In this document: positions 8,191 through 18,038 of the stretch, in pieces
Position numbering within the stretch: position 1 is the first letter of the stretch
Layout of the letters: every line of letters starts with the position of its first letter
From: DASQFQ01 sp963722815
GTDB taxonomy: Bacteria; Actinomycetota; Thermoleophilia; Solirubrobacterales; Solirubrobacteraceae
Assembly (NCBI GenBank): GCA_963722815.1
Contig: CAVROM010000004.1
Span: forward strand, 248,001 to 312,000
Direction of reading: 5' to 3'
Length of the DNA: 64,000 nucleotides
Position numbers and translations under genes: made by a program
The notes under the pieces: generated by a model
Told to the model about the DNA's origin: nothing
Database searches by the model: none
What the model saw: only the letters and a program-made list of their open reading frames with translations

Positions 8191-9295
8191 GGCGCTGGCT
8201 GGTGTGGATCGCCGTGGCGGTCGCCGTGCCGGCGCTGGTGGTCGGCTGGCTGCTGCGCCCGGGGTCGCTCGACTCCGCCTACCTCGTGCTGATCGCCGTG
8301 TCGTTCGTCGCCGTCGGCGCACTGCTGGCGCTGAAGCGTCCCGACAACCCGATCGGCTGGCTCTTCCTCGGCTTCGGGGTCGTGGCCTCGCTCAACTACC
8401 CCGCCGAGCAGTACGCCGGGCACTTACCGCACTACGCCCACACGGATGTCGTCGCCTCGATCGCCGCGCACTTCTGGCACCCGTTCTTCGGGCTGTTCGT
8501 GTTCGCGTTCCTGCTCTTCCCCGACGGGCACCTGGTCTCGCCGCGGTGGCGCTGGGTGGCGTGGGTCGCCGCCGTCGACTACGTCCTGCTCGGCCTCACG
8601 GCGCCGCTCGACACCAGCTACGTCGGCCCGGACTATCCGGGGGCGAAGGCGCTGTTCAGCGGCCCTGTCGATCGACGCCGACACGGTCGTCCACGGCCTG
8701 CTGCTCTTCGTTCAACCTGCTGCTGTTGCCGGTCGCCGGCGCGTCGCTGGTCGTGCGGTTGCGGCGCTCGACCGGCCGGCGTCGCGAGCAGGTCCGGCTG
8801 TTCGTCTACACGGTCACCGCCGTGATGCTCGCGTTCCCGCTGTTCCTGCTCACGACCGGCAGCGCCTACGGCGTCCTGCTGCTGCCGCTGATCCCGATCT
8901 CGGCCGGCGTGGCGATTCTGCGCCACCGCCTGTTCGACCTCGACATCGTGATCAACCGCGCGCTGGTCTACGGCGCGCTGACCGTCGCGCTCGGCGCCGT
9001 CTACCTCGCGCTGGTGCTGCTGATCGGGCTGGCGGTCGGCCGCTCGGGGTTCGCCGTCGCGGTCTCGACGCTGGCGGTGGCGGCGCTGTTCCGGCCGGCG
9101 CGGGCGCGCATCCAGGCGGGCGTCGACCGGCGCTTCTACCGGCGCCGCTACGACGCGGCGCGGACGCTGGAGGCGTTCGGCTGCGCGCTGCGCGACGAGC
9201 TCGACCTCGAGGCGCTCGCCGACGACCTGCGCGGCGTGGTCGCCGACACGGTCCAGCCCGCGCACGTGTCGCTGTGGCTGCGGAGGACGCCGTGA
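8187..9295 (+). CDS. Membrane sensor-like protein P3
   Basis: Best preserved of the array: MRRWLVWIAVAVAVPALVVG span, KRPDNPIGWLFLGFG, FAFLLFPDGHLVSPRWRWV, ILRHRLFDLDIVINRALVYG, GFAVAVSTLAVAALFRPARA, RFYRRRYDAARTLEAFG and VQPAHVSLWLRRTP. Only two shifts (about 8668 and 8713) interrupt it, in the loop after FSGP. It ends GTGA at 9292-9295 over the start of a free-standing nucleotidyl cyclase, which suggests the two proteins form a split receptor cyclase. There is no signal peptide apart from the first membrane span. Confidence 0.75.
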
Positions 9296-9843
9296 ACGGC
9301 GAGGACGCGCTGGTGACCGTGCTGTTCGTCGACATCCGCGACTTCACGCCGTTCGCCGACCGCGTGACGGCGCGCGAGGCGGTGGCGCTGCTGAACGAGT
9401 TCTTCGGCGTCGTGGTGCCGGTGCTGGAGGAGCACGGCGGCCGCGTGCAGCAGTTCCTCGGCGACGGGATGCTCGGCGTGTTCGGCGCGCCCGAGCCGCT
9501 GCCGGACCACGCCGATCGCGGCGTCGCCGCCGCGCGCGCGATCGTCGCGGCGGTCGAGGCGCACTTCGGCGACCGCTGCCGGGTCAGCGTCGGCGTCAAC
9601 TCCGGGCTCGTGATCGTGGGGACGATCGGCGGCGGCAGCCGCTTCGACCTCGGCATCATCGGCGACCCGGTCAACGTCGCCGCGCGCGTCGAGCAGGCGA
9701 CGCGCCGGACCGGCGACTGGGTGCTCGTGACCGAGGCGACCCGCTGCCTGCTCGAGCACGACGGGCTCGTGCCGCGCGGGGCGATCGAGCTCAAGGGCAA
9801 GCCGGCGCCGGTCGCCGTCTACGCGCTGGGGGCCGAGCGGTGA
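9292..9843 (+). CDS. Stand-alone class III adenylate/guanylate cyclase catalytic domain
   Basis: A 183-residue protein consisting of one cyclase homology domain. Metal-binding Asp residues are D14 (FVDIRDFT) and D58 (FLGDGM); the adenine-contacting Asp is D125 and transition-state residues are N128 and R132 (IIGDPVNVAARVE). The purine-contact Lys normally found just before FxGDG is Gln here (VQQFLGDG), a non-canonical pair whose effect on ATP/GTP choice is unclear. It must dimerise to be active. It has no regulatory domain and is coupled by 4-base overlaps to P3 upstream and P4 downstream. The frame is intact in an otherwise damaged stretch. Confidence 0.88.
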   Translation: MNGEDALVTVLFVDIRDFTPFADRVTAREAVALLNEFFGVVVPVLEEHGGRVQQFLGDGMLGVFGAPEPLPDHADRGVAAARAIVAAVEAHFGDRCRVSVGVNSGLVIVGTIGGGSRFDLGIIGDPVNVAARVEQATRRTGDWVLVTEATRCLLEHDGLVPRGAIELKGKPAPVAVYALGAER

Positions 9844-10991
9844 GCGCCGGCTGGCACGGGCGTCGTGGATCTTGTCGGTGATGACCGCGCTCGCGGCGAT
9901 CGTGGTGCTCGTACTGGCCGGCGTACGACACCTGGGGCGACGCCGCCTTCGACTTCGTGCTGGCGCTCGCGCGGCTCGTGACCGACCGGCGGCCTGTATC
10001 GCCTCGCGGCGGCCCGCGAACGCGGTCGGCTGGCTGTTCTGCGCGGTCGGCGTCGCGCTCGGCTTCTCGACTCGCCTGCGCCTACGCGACCTACGCGCTC
10101 GTCACCTCGGCCGGCCCGCTCCCCGGCGGTGCCGTCGCCGCGTCGGCTGACCACTGGGTCCAGCACCCCACCCTCTTCGGCGTGCCGCCGTTCCTGTTCC
10201 TGCTGTTCCCTGACGGCCGCCTCCGCGCCGCCGCTGGCGCCCGGTGCTGTGGCTAGCCGCGGCGATGTCGGCGTGGCGGTGGCGCCGGCGCCGCGGGGGC
10301 GGCGCGCTGGACGTGCCGCGGTCGAGGGCACGGTCAACCCGGTCGGGCTCGCGGCGCCGCCCCGCTGCTCGACGTGCTTTCGACGCCGCGTGCGCGGCCG
10401 TCCTCCTCTCGCTGCTGCTGGCGGCGGCCTCGCTCGTGCTGCGCTTCCGCCGCGCGCGCGGCATCGAGCGGCTGCAGCTCAAGTGGTTCGCTACGCCGCC
10501 TGCGGTTCGTCCTCGCGTGCGCCGGCGCGTTCCTCGTCTTCCCGCAGAACGCCGTCGCGTTCGGGCTGCTGCTGATCGGCGCGTTCGCGGCCATCCCGAT
10601 CGCGGCCGGCGTGGCGATCCTGCGCTACCGGCTCTACGACATCGACGTCGTCATCAACCGCACGCTGGTCTACGGCGGCGCTGACCGCGACGCTTGGCGC
10701 CACCTACCTCGTGCTGGTGCTGCTGGTCGGCCTGGCGGTCGGGCCGCTCGGGCTTCGCCGTCGCGGTCTCGACGCTCGCGGTGGCGGCGCTGTTCCGGCC
10801 GCTGCGCGCGCGGATCCAGGGCGCGGTCGACCGGCGCTTCTACCGCCGCCGCTACGACGCGGAGCGGACGCTCGAGGCGTTCGGCGGCGCGCCTGCGCGA
10901 CGAGGTCGAGCTCGAGGCGCTGACCGCCGACCTGCGCGGCGTCGTCGCCGACACCGTCCAGCCTGCTCACGTCTCGCTGTGGCTGCGATGA
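9840..10991 (+). CDS. Membrane sensor-like protein P4
   Basis: Starts GTG 9840 on the cyclase stop (GTGA). Fragments across three frames give an ASRRPANAVGWLFCAVG block, FLFLLFPDGRL, RGIERLQLKWFA, VAILRYRLYDIDVVINRTLVYGG, a TLAVAALFRPLRARIQ block, RFYRRRYDAERTLEAFG and VQPAHVSLWLR. At least five single-base shifts are needed, one within the first 15 codons, so as read it is not translatable. Whether it is a decayed copy or a mis-sequenced repeat cannot be settled here. The stop overlaps the P5 start as ATGA (10988-10991). Confidence 0.62.
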
Positions 10992-12110
10992 GGCGGCTCC
11001 CGTGGGCGATCTGGCTCCTGGCCGTCGCGGTCTTCGTCGCCGATCGTGCCGTCGGCGACTCGGCGACGGCCTCGGGCTGTTCCTCTCCTACGTGCTGTTC
11101 GTGCTCGCGTTCGCCACCGTCGGCGCGCTCGTCGCGTCCCGCCGGCCCGCGCAACGCGATCGGCTGGCTGCTGCTCCTGGCCGGCTTCGAGCTACGTGCT
11201 CGGCGGCCTGCGCGACAGCGCGCGCACGGACCCGGCTCCGCTCGTCGCGTGGGTCGGCGAGTGGATCTGGCTGGTGGGGATCGGGCCCGTGGCGACGTTC
11301 GGCCTCCTGCTGTTCCCGACCGGCCGCCTCCCGTCGCCGCGCTGGCGCCCCGTCGCCTGGCTCGCGGCGGCCGGGCTGGTCGTCTCGTGGCGCCGTCGCT
11401 TCAAGCCCGGCCGCTCGAGGACTCGGCGATCGAGAACCCGCTCGGCGGATCCCATGGCTGCCGAGCTGGGCCGGGACCGCGGCGCTGCTCGTGCTGCTGG
11501 CGGCGCTGGCCGGGTCGATCGCCTCCCTGCGCGCCCGCTACCGCGCCGCCGGCCCGCTCGAGCGCATGCAGCTCAAGTGGCTGCTCTACGCCGCGGCGCT
11601 CGTCGCCGTGGGCGTGGTGTGCACCGCGCCGCTCGAGGCGCTCCTGGGCGAGACCGGCGTCGCGATCACGAACGTGGTGGTGACGCTGACGCTCGGCACC
11701 GTGCCGGTCGCATGGGGATCGCGATCCTGCAGCCACCGGCTCTACGACATCGACCTCGTGATCCGGCGCACGCTGGTCTACGCGGTGCTCTACCGCCACG
11801 CTCGGCGCCGCCTACCTCGGCTCGTGCTGCTGGTCGGGCTCGCGGTCGGGCGCTCGGGCTTCGCGGTCGCGGTCTCGACGCTCGCGGTGGCGGCGCTCTT
11901 CCGGCCCGCGCGCGTCGCGCATCCAGGGCGTCGTCGACCGGCGCTTCTACCGCCGGCGCTACGACGCCGCAGCGCACGCTCGAAGCGTTCGGCGGCGCGG
12001 CTGCGCGACGAGCTCGACCTGGAGGCGCTCGGCGCCGACCTGCGCGGCGTCGTCGCAGGACACGGTCCAGCCCGCGCACGTGACGCTGTGGCTGAGGAGC
12101 GGCCCGATGA
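10988..12110 (+). CDS. Membrane sensor-like protein P5
   Basis: Begins MRRLPWAIWLLAVAVFVADR. Later blocks include RNAIGWLLLLAGF, LLFPTGRLPSPRWRPVAWLA, a PLERMQLKWLLYAA block, HRLYDIDLVIRRTLVYAVL, GFAVAVSTLAVAALFRPA and the RRRYDAA / LRDELDLEALGADLRGVV tail. Many frame changes (for example near 11090, 11185, 11400 and 11790) split it. It is the most divergent copy in the central segment, with a PLERMQ instead of RGIERQQ motif. The ATGA at 12107-12110 would end it if one extra C near 12103-12105 is removed. Confidence 0.6.
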
Positions 12111-13273
12111 GACGGCTCGCGTGGGGCGTCTTCGGCGTCGTGGGCGGTCGTGTCGGTGGCCGCGCTGCCGCTGGCGGCGGACAGCTTCTCCGTGGTGGTC
12201 ACCTTCGCGCTGGGAGGCTTCGCCGGCGTCGGCGCGATCGTCGCGAGCCGCCAGCCGCGCAACGCGATCGGCTGGATGCTGCTCGCGATCGCGATCGTGG
12301 TCTCGCTCAGCAACGTGGTCGAGGCGCTGGCGACGCGCGCGGCGAATCCCGCCGACGTCGTCGATGTGGCTCGACGAATGGCTGAGCGACGTCTGGATCG
12401 CGCTCGTCGGCGTCTCGGATCCCGCTGCTGTTCCCGAACGGGCACCTGCCCTCCCGGGCGTGGCGGCCCGTGGCCTGGTTCGGGACCGCCGTGTTCGCCC
12501 TCGGCGTGTTCGAGCCGGGCGTTCGGTGGCGCACGAGCTCGACACCTCCGCGCCCGGGTACCACGACAACCCGTTCGCGCTGCCGGGCGCGGCGGGCGAC
12601 CTGCTCGGCGCGCTGATCGTGCCGTCGACGGCGGCCTACGCGCCCGCGGCTCGATCGGCGCGATGGCGGGCATGGTCGTCGCGGCTGCGCCGCTCCGGCG
12701 GCGTCGAGCGCCAGCAGCTCAAGTGGTTCGCCTACGTCGCGTCGCTGATCGGTGGGGTCGCTGATGCGTCGCCGCGCTCGGCCTCGTCGCCCAGCACACC
12801 ACGGTGGGCGCCGCCGTCGGGAACGTCGCCTGGGGCTCGTTCGCTGCTCCTCGTCGTGTTCGGTCTGCCGCTGGCCCTGGGCGCGTCGATCCTCCGCCAC
12901 CGTCTGTACGACATCGACGTCGTCATCAACCGCACGCTGGTCTACGGCGCGCTGACGGCGACGCCTGGGCGCCACCTACCTCGGGCTCGTGCTCGTGGTC
13001 GGGCTGAGCCGTGGGGCGGCTCGAACGTGGCGATCGCGATCTCGACGCTGGCGGTCGCCGCGCTGTTCCGGCCCGCCCGCGCCCGCATCCAGGCCGCCGT
13101 CGACCGCCGCTTCTACCGCCGCCGCTACGACGCGACGCTCACGCTCGAGGCGTTCGGCGCGCGGCTGCGCGACGAGCTCGACCTCGACGCGCTGCGCGGC
13201 GAGATCGCGGTCGTCGTGGGGGAGACGGTGCAGCCCGCGCACGTCTCGCTGTGGCTGAGGAGCGACACGGTGA
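12107..13273 (+). CDS. Membrane sensor-like protein P6
   Basis: Starts MRRLAWGVFGVVG. Blocks: ASRQPRNAIGWMLLAIAIV, FPNGHLPSRAWRPVAWF, GVERQQLKWFAYVA, ILRHRLYDIDVVINRTLVYGAL, an AISTLAVAALFRPARARIQ block, RFYRRRYDATLTLEAFGARL and VQPAHVSLWLRSD. Several shifts lie between 12140 and 13020. As read, its last segment and the N-terminus of P7 share one frame with no stop between them; the GTGA at 13270-13273 would end P6 after a one-base correction, matching every other junction in the operon. Confidence 0.62.
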
Positions 13274-14448
13274 AGCTCCTGGTCGCCACGGCCGCGGTCG
13301 TGCTGGTCACGAGCGTGCTGCTCGTGGTCGCCGCGCTCCACGCCACGCCGGCCGACGACTTCGTCCTCACGGGCCTCGGCGGCGCGTCGTTCGTGGTGGC
13401 CTCGCTGGCGTTCGCGACCGTCGGCGCGCTGGTCCGCGCGCGCGTGCCCGGGAACCGGATCGGGCCGATCTTCTGCCTGATGGGCGCGCTCCTCGGCGTC
13501 GGCAACCTCCTCTTCCAGTACGCCGACGTGGCGCTGTTCATCTCGCCGCGGCTGCCGGGCGGCGACGCCGCCGCGTGGCTGCAGAACTTCGGGCTGCCGC
13601 TCGTGCTTCGGGTTGCTCGGCGTCGCGGTGCTGCTGTTCCCCCACGGTCGGCTGCCGTCTCCCCGCTGGCGCTGGGTGATGGTTCTCGCCTGCGCCGGCA
13701 TCGCCTTCACGGCGATCGGCTACGGGTTCCGCCCCGGCCTCCTCGATCCGCCGTTCGAGCACGTCGTCAACCCGCTCGGGATCGAAGGGACGTTCGGGCC
13801 GATGGACGCCTTGTCCGCGTTGGGCTGGATGTCGATGGGCGCGTCCGTCGGGCTCGCCGCGGTCGGCACCGGGCTGCGGCTACGCCGCGCCCGCGGTGTC
13901 GAGCGCGCGCAGCTCAAGTGGCTCGCCCTCGCCGCCGCGTTCGCCGGCGGCGCCATCGTCGTCGACGTCCTCAGCTACTTCGCCCGGTGAACACGCTCGA
14001 CGGCACGCGCTCCGTCCTGCTCGGACCTCGGCTTCACGGTCTTCCCGCTCACCGCCGGCGTCGCGATCCTGCGCCACCGGCTCTACGACATCGACGTCGT
14101 CATCAACCGCACGCTGGTCTACGGCGCGCTCACCGCCGCCCTCGGCGCGACCTACCTCGGGCTCGTGCTGCTCGTCGGGCTGGCGGTCGGCCGCTCGAAC
14201 CTCGCCGATCGCGGTCTCGACGCTGGCGGTCGCCGCGCTGTTCCGGCCGGCCTCGCGCGAGCATCCAGGGCGCGGTCGACCGCCGCTTCTACCGCCGCCG
14301 CTACGACGCCCGCGCACGCTCGACGCGTTCGGCGCGCGGCTGCGCGACGAGGTCGACCTCGAAGCGTCGGCGCCGACCTGACGCGGCGTCGTGCTGGAGA
14401 CCGTGCAGCCCGCGCACGTGTCCGCTGTGGCTGAGGAGGGCGCCGTGA
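13270..14448 (+). CDS. Membrane sensor-like protein P7
   Basis: VKLLVATAAVVLVTSVLLVV starts the first span, followed by VRARVPGNRIGPIFCLMGALLG, a variant of the usual RNxIGWL block that lacks the Trp. Next come LLFPHGRLPSPRWRWVMVLA, HVVNPLGIEGTFG, RGVERAQLKWLALAA, ILRHRLYDIDVVINRTLVYGAL and the RRRYDA / VQPAHV tail. The N-terminal 115 residues and residues 115-240 are clean; shifts cluster at about 13610, 13990-14030, 14210, 14255 and 14310-14380. The GTGA at 14445-14448 couples it to P8. It has a 59-base identity with P8. Confidence 0.65.
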   Translation: MKLLVATAAVVLVTSVLLVVAALHATPADDFVLTGLGGASFVVASLAFATVGALVRARVPGNRIGPIFCLMGALLGVGNLLFQYADVALFISPRLPGGDAAAWLQNFGLPLVLRVARRRGAAVPPRSAAVSPLALGDGSRLRRHRLHGDRLRVPPRPPRSAVRARRQPARDRRDVRADGRLVRVGLDVDGRVRRARRGRHRAAATPRPRCRARAAQVARPRRRVRRRRHRRRRPQLLRPVNTLDGTRSVLLGPRLHGLPAHRRRRDPAPPALRHRRRHQPHAGLRRAHRRPRRDLPRARAARRAGGRPLEPRRSRSRRWRSPRCSGRPRASIQGAVDRRFYRRRYDARARSTRSARGCATRSTSKRRRRPDAASCWRPCSPRTCPLWLRRAP

Positions 14449-15713
14449 GAGCCGCTGGGCTCGCCGCGGCGCTTCGTTCGCGCTGCGTGGCCACGAGCGT
14501 GGTGCTCGTGGGTCGTCGACGCCTCGCACGCGACCGGGCCGACGTCTTCGGCCTGACGCGGGCTACGGCAGCGCGTCGTCGCTGGTCGCGCTCACCTTCG
14601 CGACCGTCGGCGCGTTGATCGCGTCGCGCGCGGCCCGGCCACCGGGTGGGCTCGATCTTCTGCTGCATCGGGCGCTGCTCGTCGGCGGTCACGCGAGCTG
14701 TCGACGAGCTAGGCCGACCAAGCCTGATCATCGCGGCCAGCCGCTGCCCGGCGCGAGCCTCGCCGCCTGCCTCGCGAACTTCGGCTGGGTGCCGCGCGCT
14801 CGGGCGCTCGTCGTCCTGCTGCTGCTGTTCCCCGACGGCCGGCCGCTGTCGCCGCCGCTGGCGCTGGGCGCTGCGCCTCGCCGCCGCCGGGCATCGTGCT
14901 GGCGACCGCTCGGCGTCGCCCTGCATCCGCACGGGCTGCTCGCCGACCGACGGCGCGGATCGAGAACCCGCTCGCGATCCCCGCCGTCAAGCCGTGCTCG
15001 AGCTGATGGTGCGTTCTCCGGACGTGGCGCTCGATGCTCGTGGGCGCTCGGTCGCCGCGCGTCGGTCGCGCTCGTGCTGCGCTGCGGCGCGTCGCGGCGT
15101 CGAGCGCGCGCAGCTCAAGTGGTTCGCCTACGCCGCCGCGTTCACCGCCGTGCTCGTGCGTCGCTGACGCGTCGACTTCGCCGACGGCGTCCTGCTCGGC
15201 GCGATCCGGGCCGTGCTGGCCTCGGCTCCACGCTCCCGGTCGCCGCCGGCGTCGCGATCCTCCGCCACCGGCTCTACGACATCGACGTCGTCATCAACCG
15301 CACGCTGGTCTACGGCGCGCTGACCGCCACGCTCGGCGCGCACCTACCTCGGGCTCGTGCTGCTCGCTCGGCCTCGCGGTGGGCCGTTCGAACCTCGCGC
15401 ATCGCCGTCTCGACGCTGGCGGTCGCCGCGCTCTTCCGCCCCGCGCGCGCGCGCATCCAGGCGCGCGGTCGACCGCCGCTTCTACCGCCGCCGCTACGAC
15501 GCCGCAGCGGACGCTGGAGCGCTTCGGCGCCGGCTGCGCGACGAGCTCGACCTCGACGCGCTGCAGGCGCCGAGCTCGCGGCGTCGATCGCAGCAGACCG
15601 TGCAGCCGGCAGCACGTGTGACGGCTGTGGACCGCTGGCTGCCCGGCGCTCCGTACTGCCCGCCGCACGATCCCCGTGACGCTCTGGCCCCGTACGAAAG
15701 GACGCCGACATGA
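14445..15713 (+). CDS. Membrane sensor-like protein P8, last of the array
   Basis: Starts GTG 14445. Recognisable pieces are FATVGALIASRA, VGSIFCCIG (like P7, without Trp), LLLLFPDGRPLS, RIENPLAIPAV, GVERAQLKWFAYAAAF, ILRHRLYDIDVVINRTLVYGAL, AVSTLAVAALFRPARARIQ and RFYRRRYDAAADAGAL / TVQPA. It is the most frame-disrupted copy, with shifts every 50-150 bases from 14500 on. Its C-terminus extends about 25 residues past the usual LWLR end before the ATGA at 15710-15713 that starts the RsbU-type phosphatase, so P8 is the copy closest to the output protein. Confidence 0.6.
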
Positions 15714-17334
15714 AAGGACTCCGCGCGAGCCTCACCAAGACGTTCCGCCGCCGCCTGCGGCGCGCGCCCGCCGAGGAGCACGCCGTCGAGGAGACGCCGG
15801 CGACCGGCGGCGACGAGGCCGCCCCGATCGACATCGCGCCCAACGACCCGCTGCTCGCCTACCTGCAGAGCGCCAGCGGCGCGGTCGACGTCGAGGCGCT
15901 CGAGCTCGACTCGCCCGCGCTCGCCGAGCTGAGGGCCGCCGGCGTCAAGCTCGCCGTGCCGCTCGTCAGCCAGGGCGAGCTGATCGGCGTCCTCAACCTC
16001 GGCCCGCGGCTCTCGCGAGCAGGAGTACTCCTCCGACGACCGCAAGCTGCTCGACAACCTCGCCGCGCAGGCCGCGCCGGCGCTGCGGGTCGGCCAGCTC
16101 GTCCGCCAGCAGCAGGCCGAGGCCGCCACGCGCGAGCGCTTCGAGCAGGAGCTCGAGGTCGCCAAGCTGATCCAGCAGAACTTCCTCCCCAAGCAGCTCC
16201 CCGAGCTGAGCGGCTGGCAGGTCGCCGCCTACTACCGCCCGGCGCGCGAGGTCGGCGGCGACTTCTACGACTTCATCCCGCTGCCCGAGGGCAAGGTCGG
16301 CTTCGTGGTCGGCGACGTCACCGACAAGGGCGTCCCGGCCGCGCTCGTCATGGCCGCGACCCGCAGCGTGCTGCGCGCCTCCGCCCAGCGGCTCGTCAAC
16401 CCGGGCGAGACGCTCGAGCGCGTCAACGAGCACCTCTGCCCGGACATGCCGGAGAAGATGTTCGTCACCTGCCTGTACGGCGTGCTCGACCCCGAGACCG
16501 GCCACTTCCGCTTCGCGAACGCCGGCCACGACCTCCCGTACGTCAGGACCGCCGACGGCTCCGAGGAGCTGCGCGCCCGCGGCATGCCGCTCGGCCTCAT
16601 GCCCGGCATGCCCTACGAGGAGAAGGAGACCGTGCTGCAGCCCGGCGACTCGCTGCTGCTGCACTCCGACGGCATCGTCGAGGCGCACAGCCCCGACCGC
16701 GAGATGTTCGGCTTCCCGCGGCTCAAGCAGTGCGTGGCCGACTACCCCGGCGGCGGCGAGCTGATCGACCGCGTGCTCTCCGACCTCCACGCCTACACCG
16801 GCCCCGACGCGGAGCAGGAGGACGACATCACCATGGTGACCCTCCAGCGCTCGCCCGGCGCGGCGCACATGGCCAACGGCGCCGTGCCGGCCGCCGAGCT
16901 GATCACCGAGTTCGAGGTCCCCAGCGCCGAGGGCAACGAGCGGCTCGCGATCGAGCGCGTGGTCGCCGCGGTCGACGGTCTCGGGCTGGCCGAGAGCCGG
17001 CTCGAGCGCCTCAAGACCGCGGTCGGCGAGGCGACGATGAACGCGATGGAGCACGGCTCGCGCTACCGCGAGGACCGCCCGGTCAGCATCCGCGTGCTCA
17101 CCGGCGACGGCCTCGTGCGCGTGCAGATCACCGACCTCGGTGGCGCGCGGCCCGAGCACGGAGCACGAGGCGCCCGACCTCGAGGCCAAGCTCGAGGGCC
17201 TGCAGCGCCCGCGCGGCTGGGGCCTCTTCCTGATCGAGAACATGGTCGACGAGACGCGCGAGACGAGCGACGGGGAGCACCACACCCTCGAGCTCGGCCT
17301 GCGCCTGGAGGGAGAAGACGATGGCGACGAGTGA
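15710..17334 (+). CDS. RsbU-type PP2C phosphatase fused to an RsbW-like anti-sigma kinase domain
   Basis: Cytoplasmic protein of about 540 residues. A GAF-like N-terminal region (KLAVPLVSQGELIGVLNL) is followed by a linker helix with QNFLPKQLPE, then a SpoIIE/PP2C domain with metal Asp residues in GGDFYDF, GDVTDKGVPAALV, HSDGIVEAHS and EQEDDITMV. The C-terminal HATPase has the N-box GEATMNAMEHGS, the ITDLGG box and RGWGLFLIENMVDE. It would both dephosphorylate and phosphorylate STAS antagonists in partner switching. Frameshifts near 16013 and 17155. A GAAAGGA ribosome-binding site precedes the ATG, which overlaps the P8 stop. Confidence 0.87.
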
Positions 17335-17683
17335 GATCCCGGCCGTGCGCCGGCGGGACGGGGTCGCCGTGATCGACCTCGTGGGCGACGTCAACCGCGG
17401 CGCCGAGGAGGCGCTCGAGGCCGCCTGGGTGCAGGCCACCGACGAGCCCGCCGACGCCGTGATCCTCAACTTCGAGAGCGCCGGCTACATCAACTCCACC
17501 GGCATCGCGGTGATCGTGGGCCTGCTGGCCCGCGCCCGCGCGGCCGGGATCGAGGTGCGGGCGTACGGACTGACGCCCCACTACCGGGAGATCTTCGAGA
17601 TCACCCGGCTCGCCGACTTCATGGCGATCAACCCCGACGAGGACAGCGCCGTCAGCGGCGCGGAAGGGAGCAGGGATGCCTGA
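17321..17683 (+). CDS. STAS-domain anti-sigma factor antagonist, first copy
   Basis: A 120-residue STAS protein of the RsbV/SpoIIAA type. The phospho-acceptor loop is AGYINSTGIAVIVGLLARAR, with Ser in the usual position. It would release a sigma factor by binding an RsbW-like kinase when unphosphorylated. It overlaps the end of the RsbU/RsbW gene by 14 bases and the next STAS gene by 8, so the three are expressed together. The C-terminus HYREIFEITRLADFMAI is the usual last helix. The reading frame is intact. Confidence 0.88.
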   Translation: MATSEIPAVRRRDGVAVIDLVGDVNRGAEEALEAAWVQATDEPADAVILNFESAGYINSTGIAVIVGLLARARAAGIEVRAYGLTPHYREIFEITRLADFMAINPDEDSAVSGAEGSRDA

Positions 17684-18026
17684 GGCAACGGCGACGTTCG
17701 AGGTGCGCCGGCAGGGTCCGGCGGCGATCGTCGACATCCGCGGGGACGTCACGGCCGGCTCGGAAGCCGTCCTGATGAGCGCCTACGAGGAGACCGGCGA
17801 CGCCAAGGCGGTGGTCCTGAACTTCAGCGACCTCGCGTACATGAACAGTGGCGGCATCGGCCTGCTGGTCACGCTGCTGGTGCGCGCGAACCGCCACTAC
17901 CAGCGGCTGCTGGCCTACGGGCTGTCGGACCACTACGCCCAGATCTTCGAGCTGACCCGCCTCGACGAGGCGGTCGGAATCCACGACACCGAGTCCGACG
18001 CGCTGGCCGCGGCGGGCGCCTCATAG
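17676..18026 (+). CDS. STAS-domain anti-sigma factor antagonist, second copy
   Basis: A 116-residue STAS protein, paralogous to the preceding one. The acceptor loop reads LAYMNSGGIGLLVTLLVRAN, again with Ser, and the last helix is YAQIFELTRLDEAVGIHDT. Two antagonists beside one phosphatase/kinase fusion suggest either two partner kinases or a two-step switch. No free-standing sigma factor of the SigB/SigF type is in the window, so the final target is elsewhere. The reading frame is intact; a 12-base gap separates it from the next gene. Confidence 0.88.
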   Translation: MPEATATFEVRRQGPAAIVDIRGDVTAGSEAVLMSAYEETGDAKAVVLNFSDLAYMNSGGIGLLVTLLVRANRHYQRLLAYGLSDHYAQIFELTRLDEAVGIHDTESDALAAAGAS

Positions 18027-18038
18027 AGGGAGCCGGCG

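Noticed and set aside
7023..15713. CRISPR array or simple tandem repeat
   Set aside because: The repeating unit is about 1.1-1.2 kb of diverged coding sequence; there are no short repeats with unique spacers.
7023..15713. Phase variation or programmed frameshifting in the P genes
   Set aside because: The shifts fall at many different, non-homopolymeric places with no slippery heptamer plus structure, and similar shifts occur in thrS and infC, so sequencing error is simpler.
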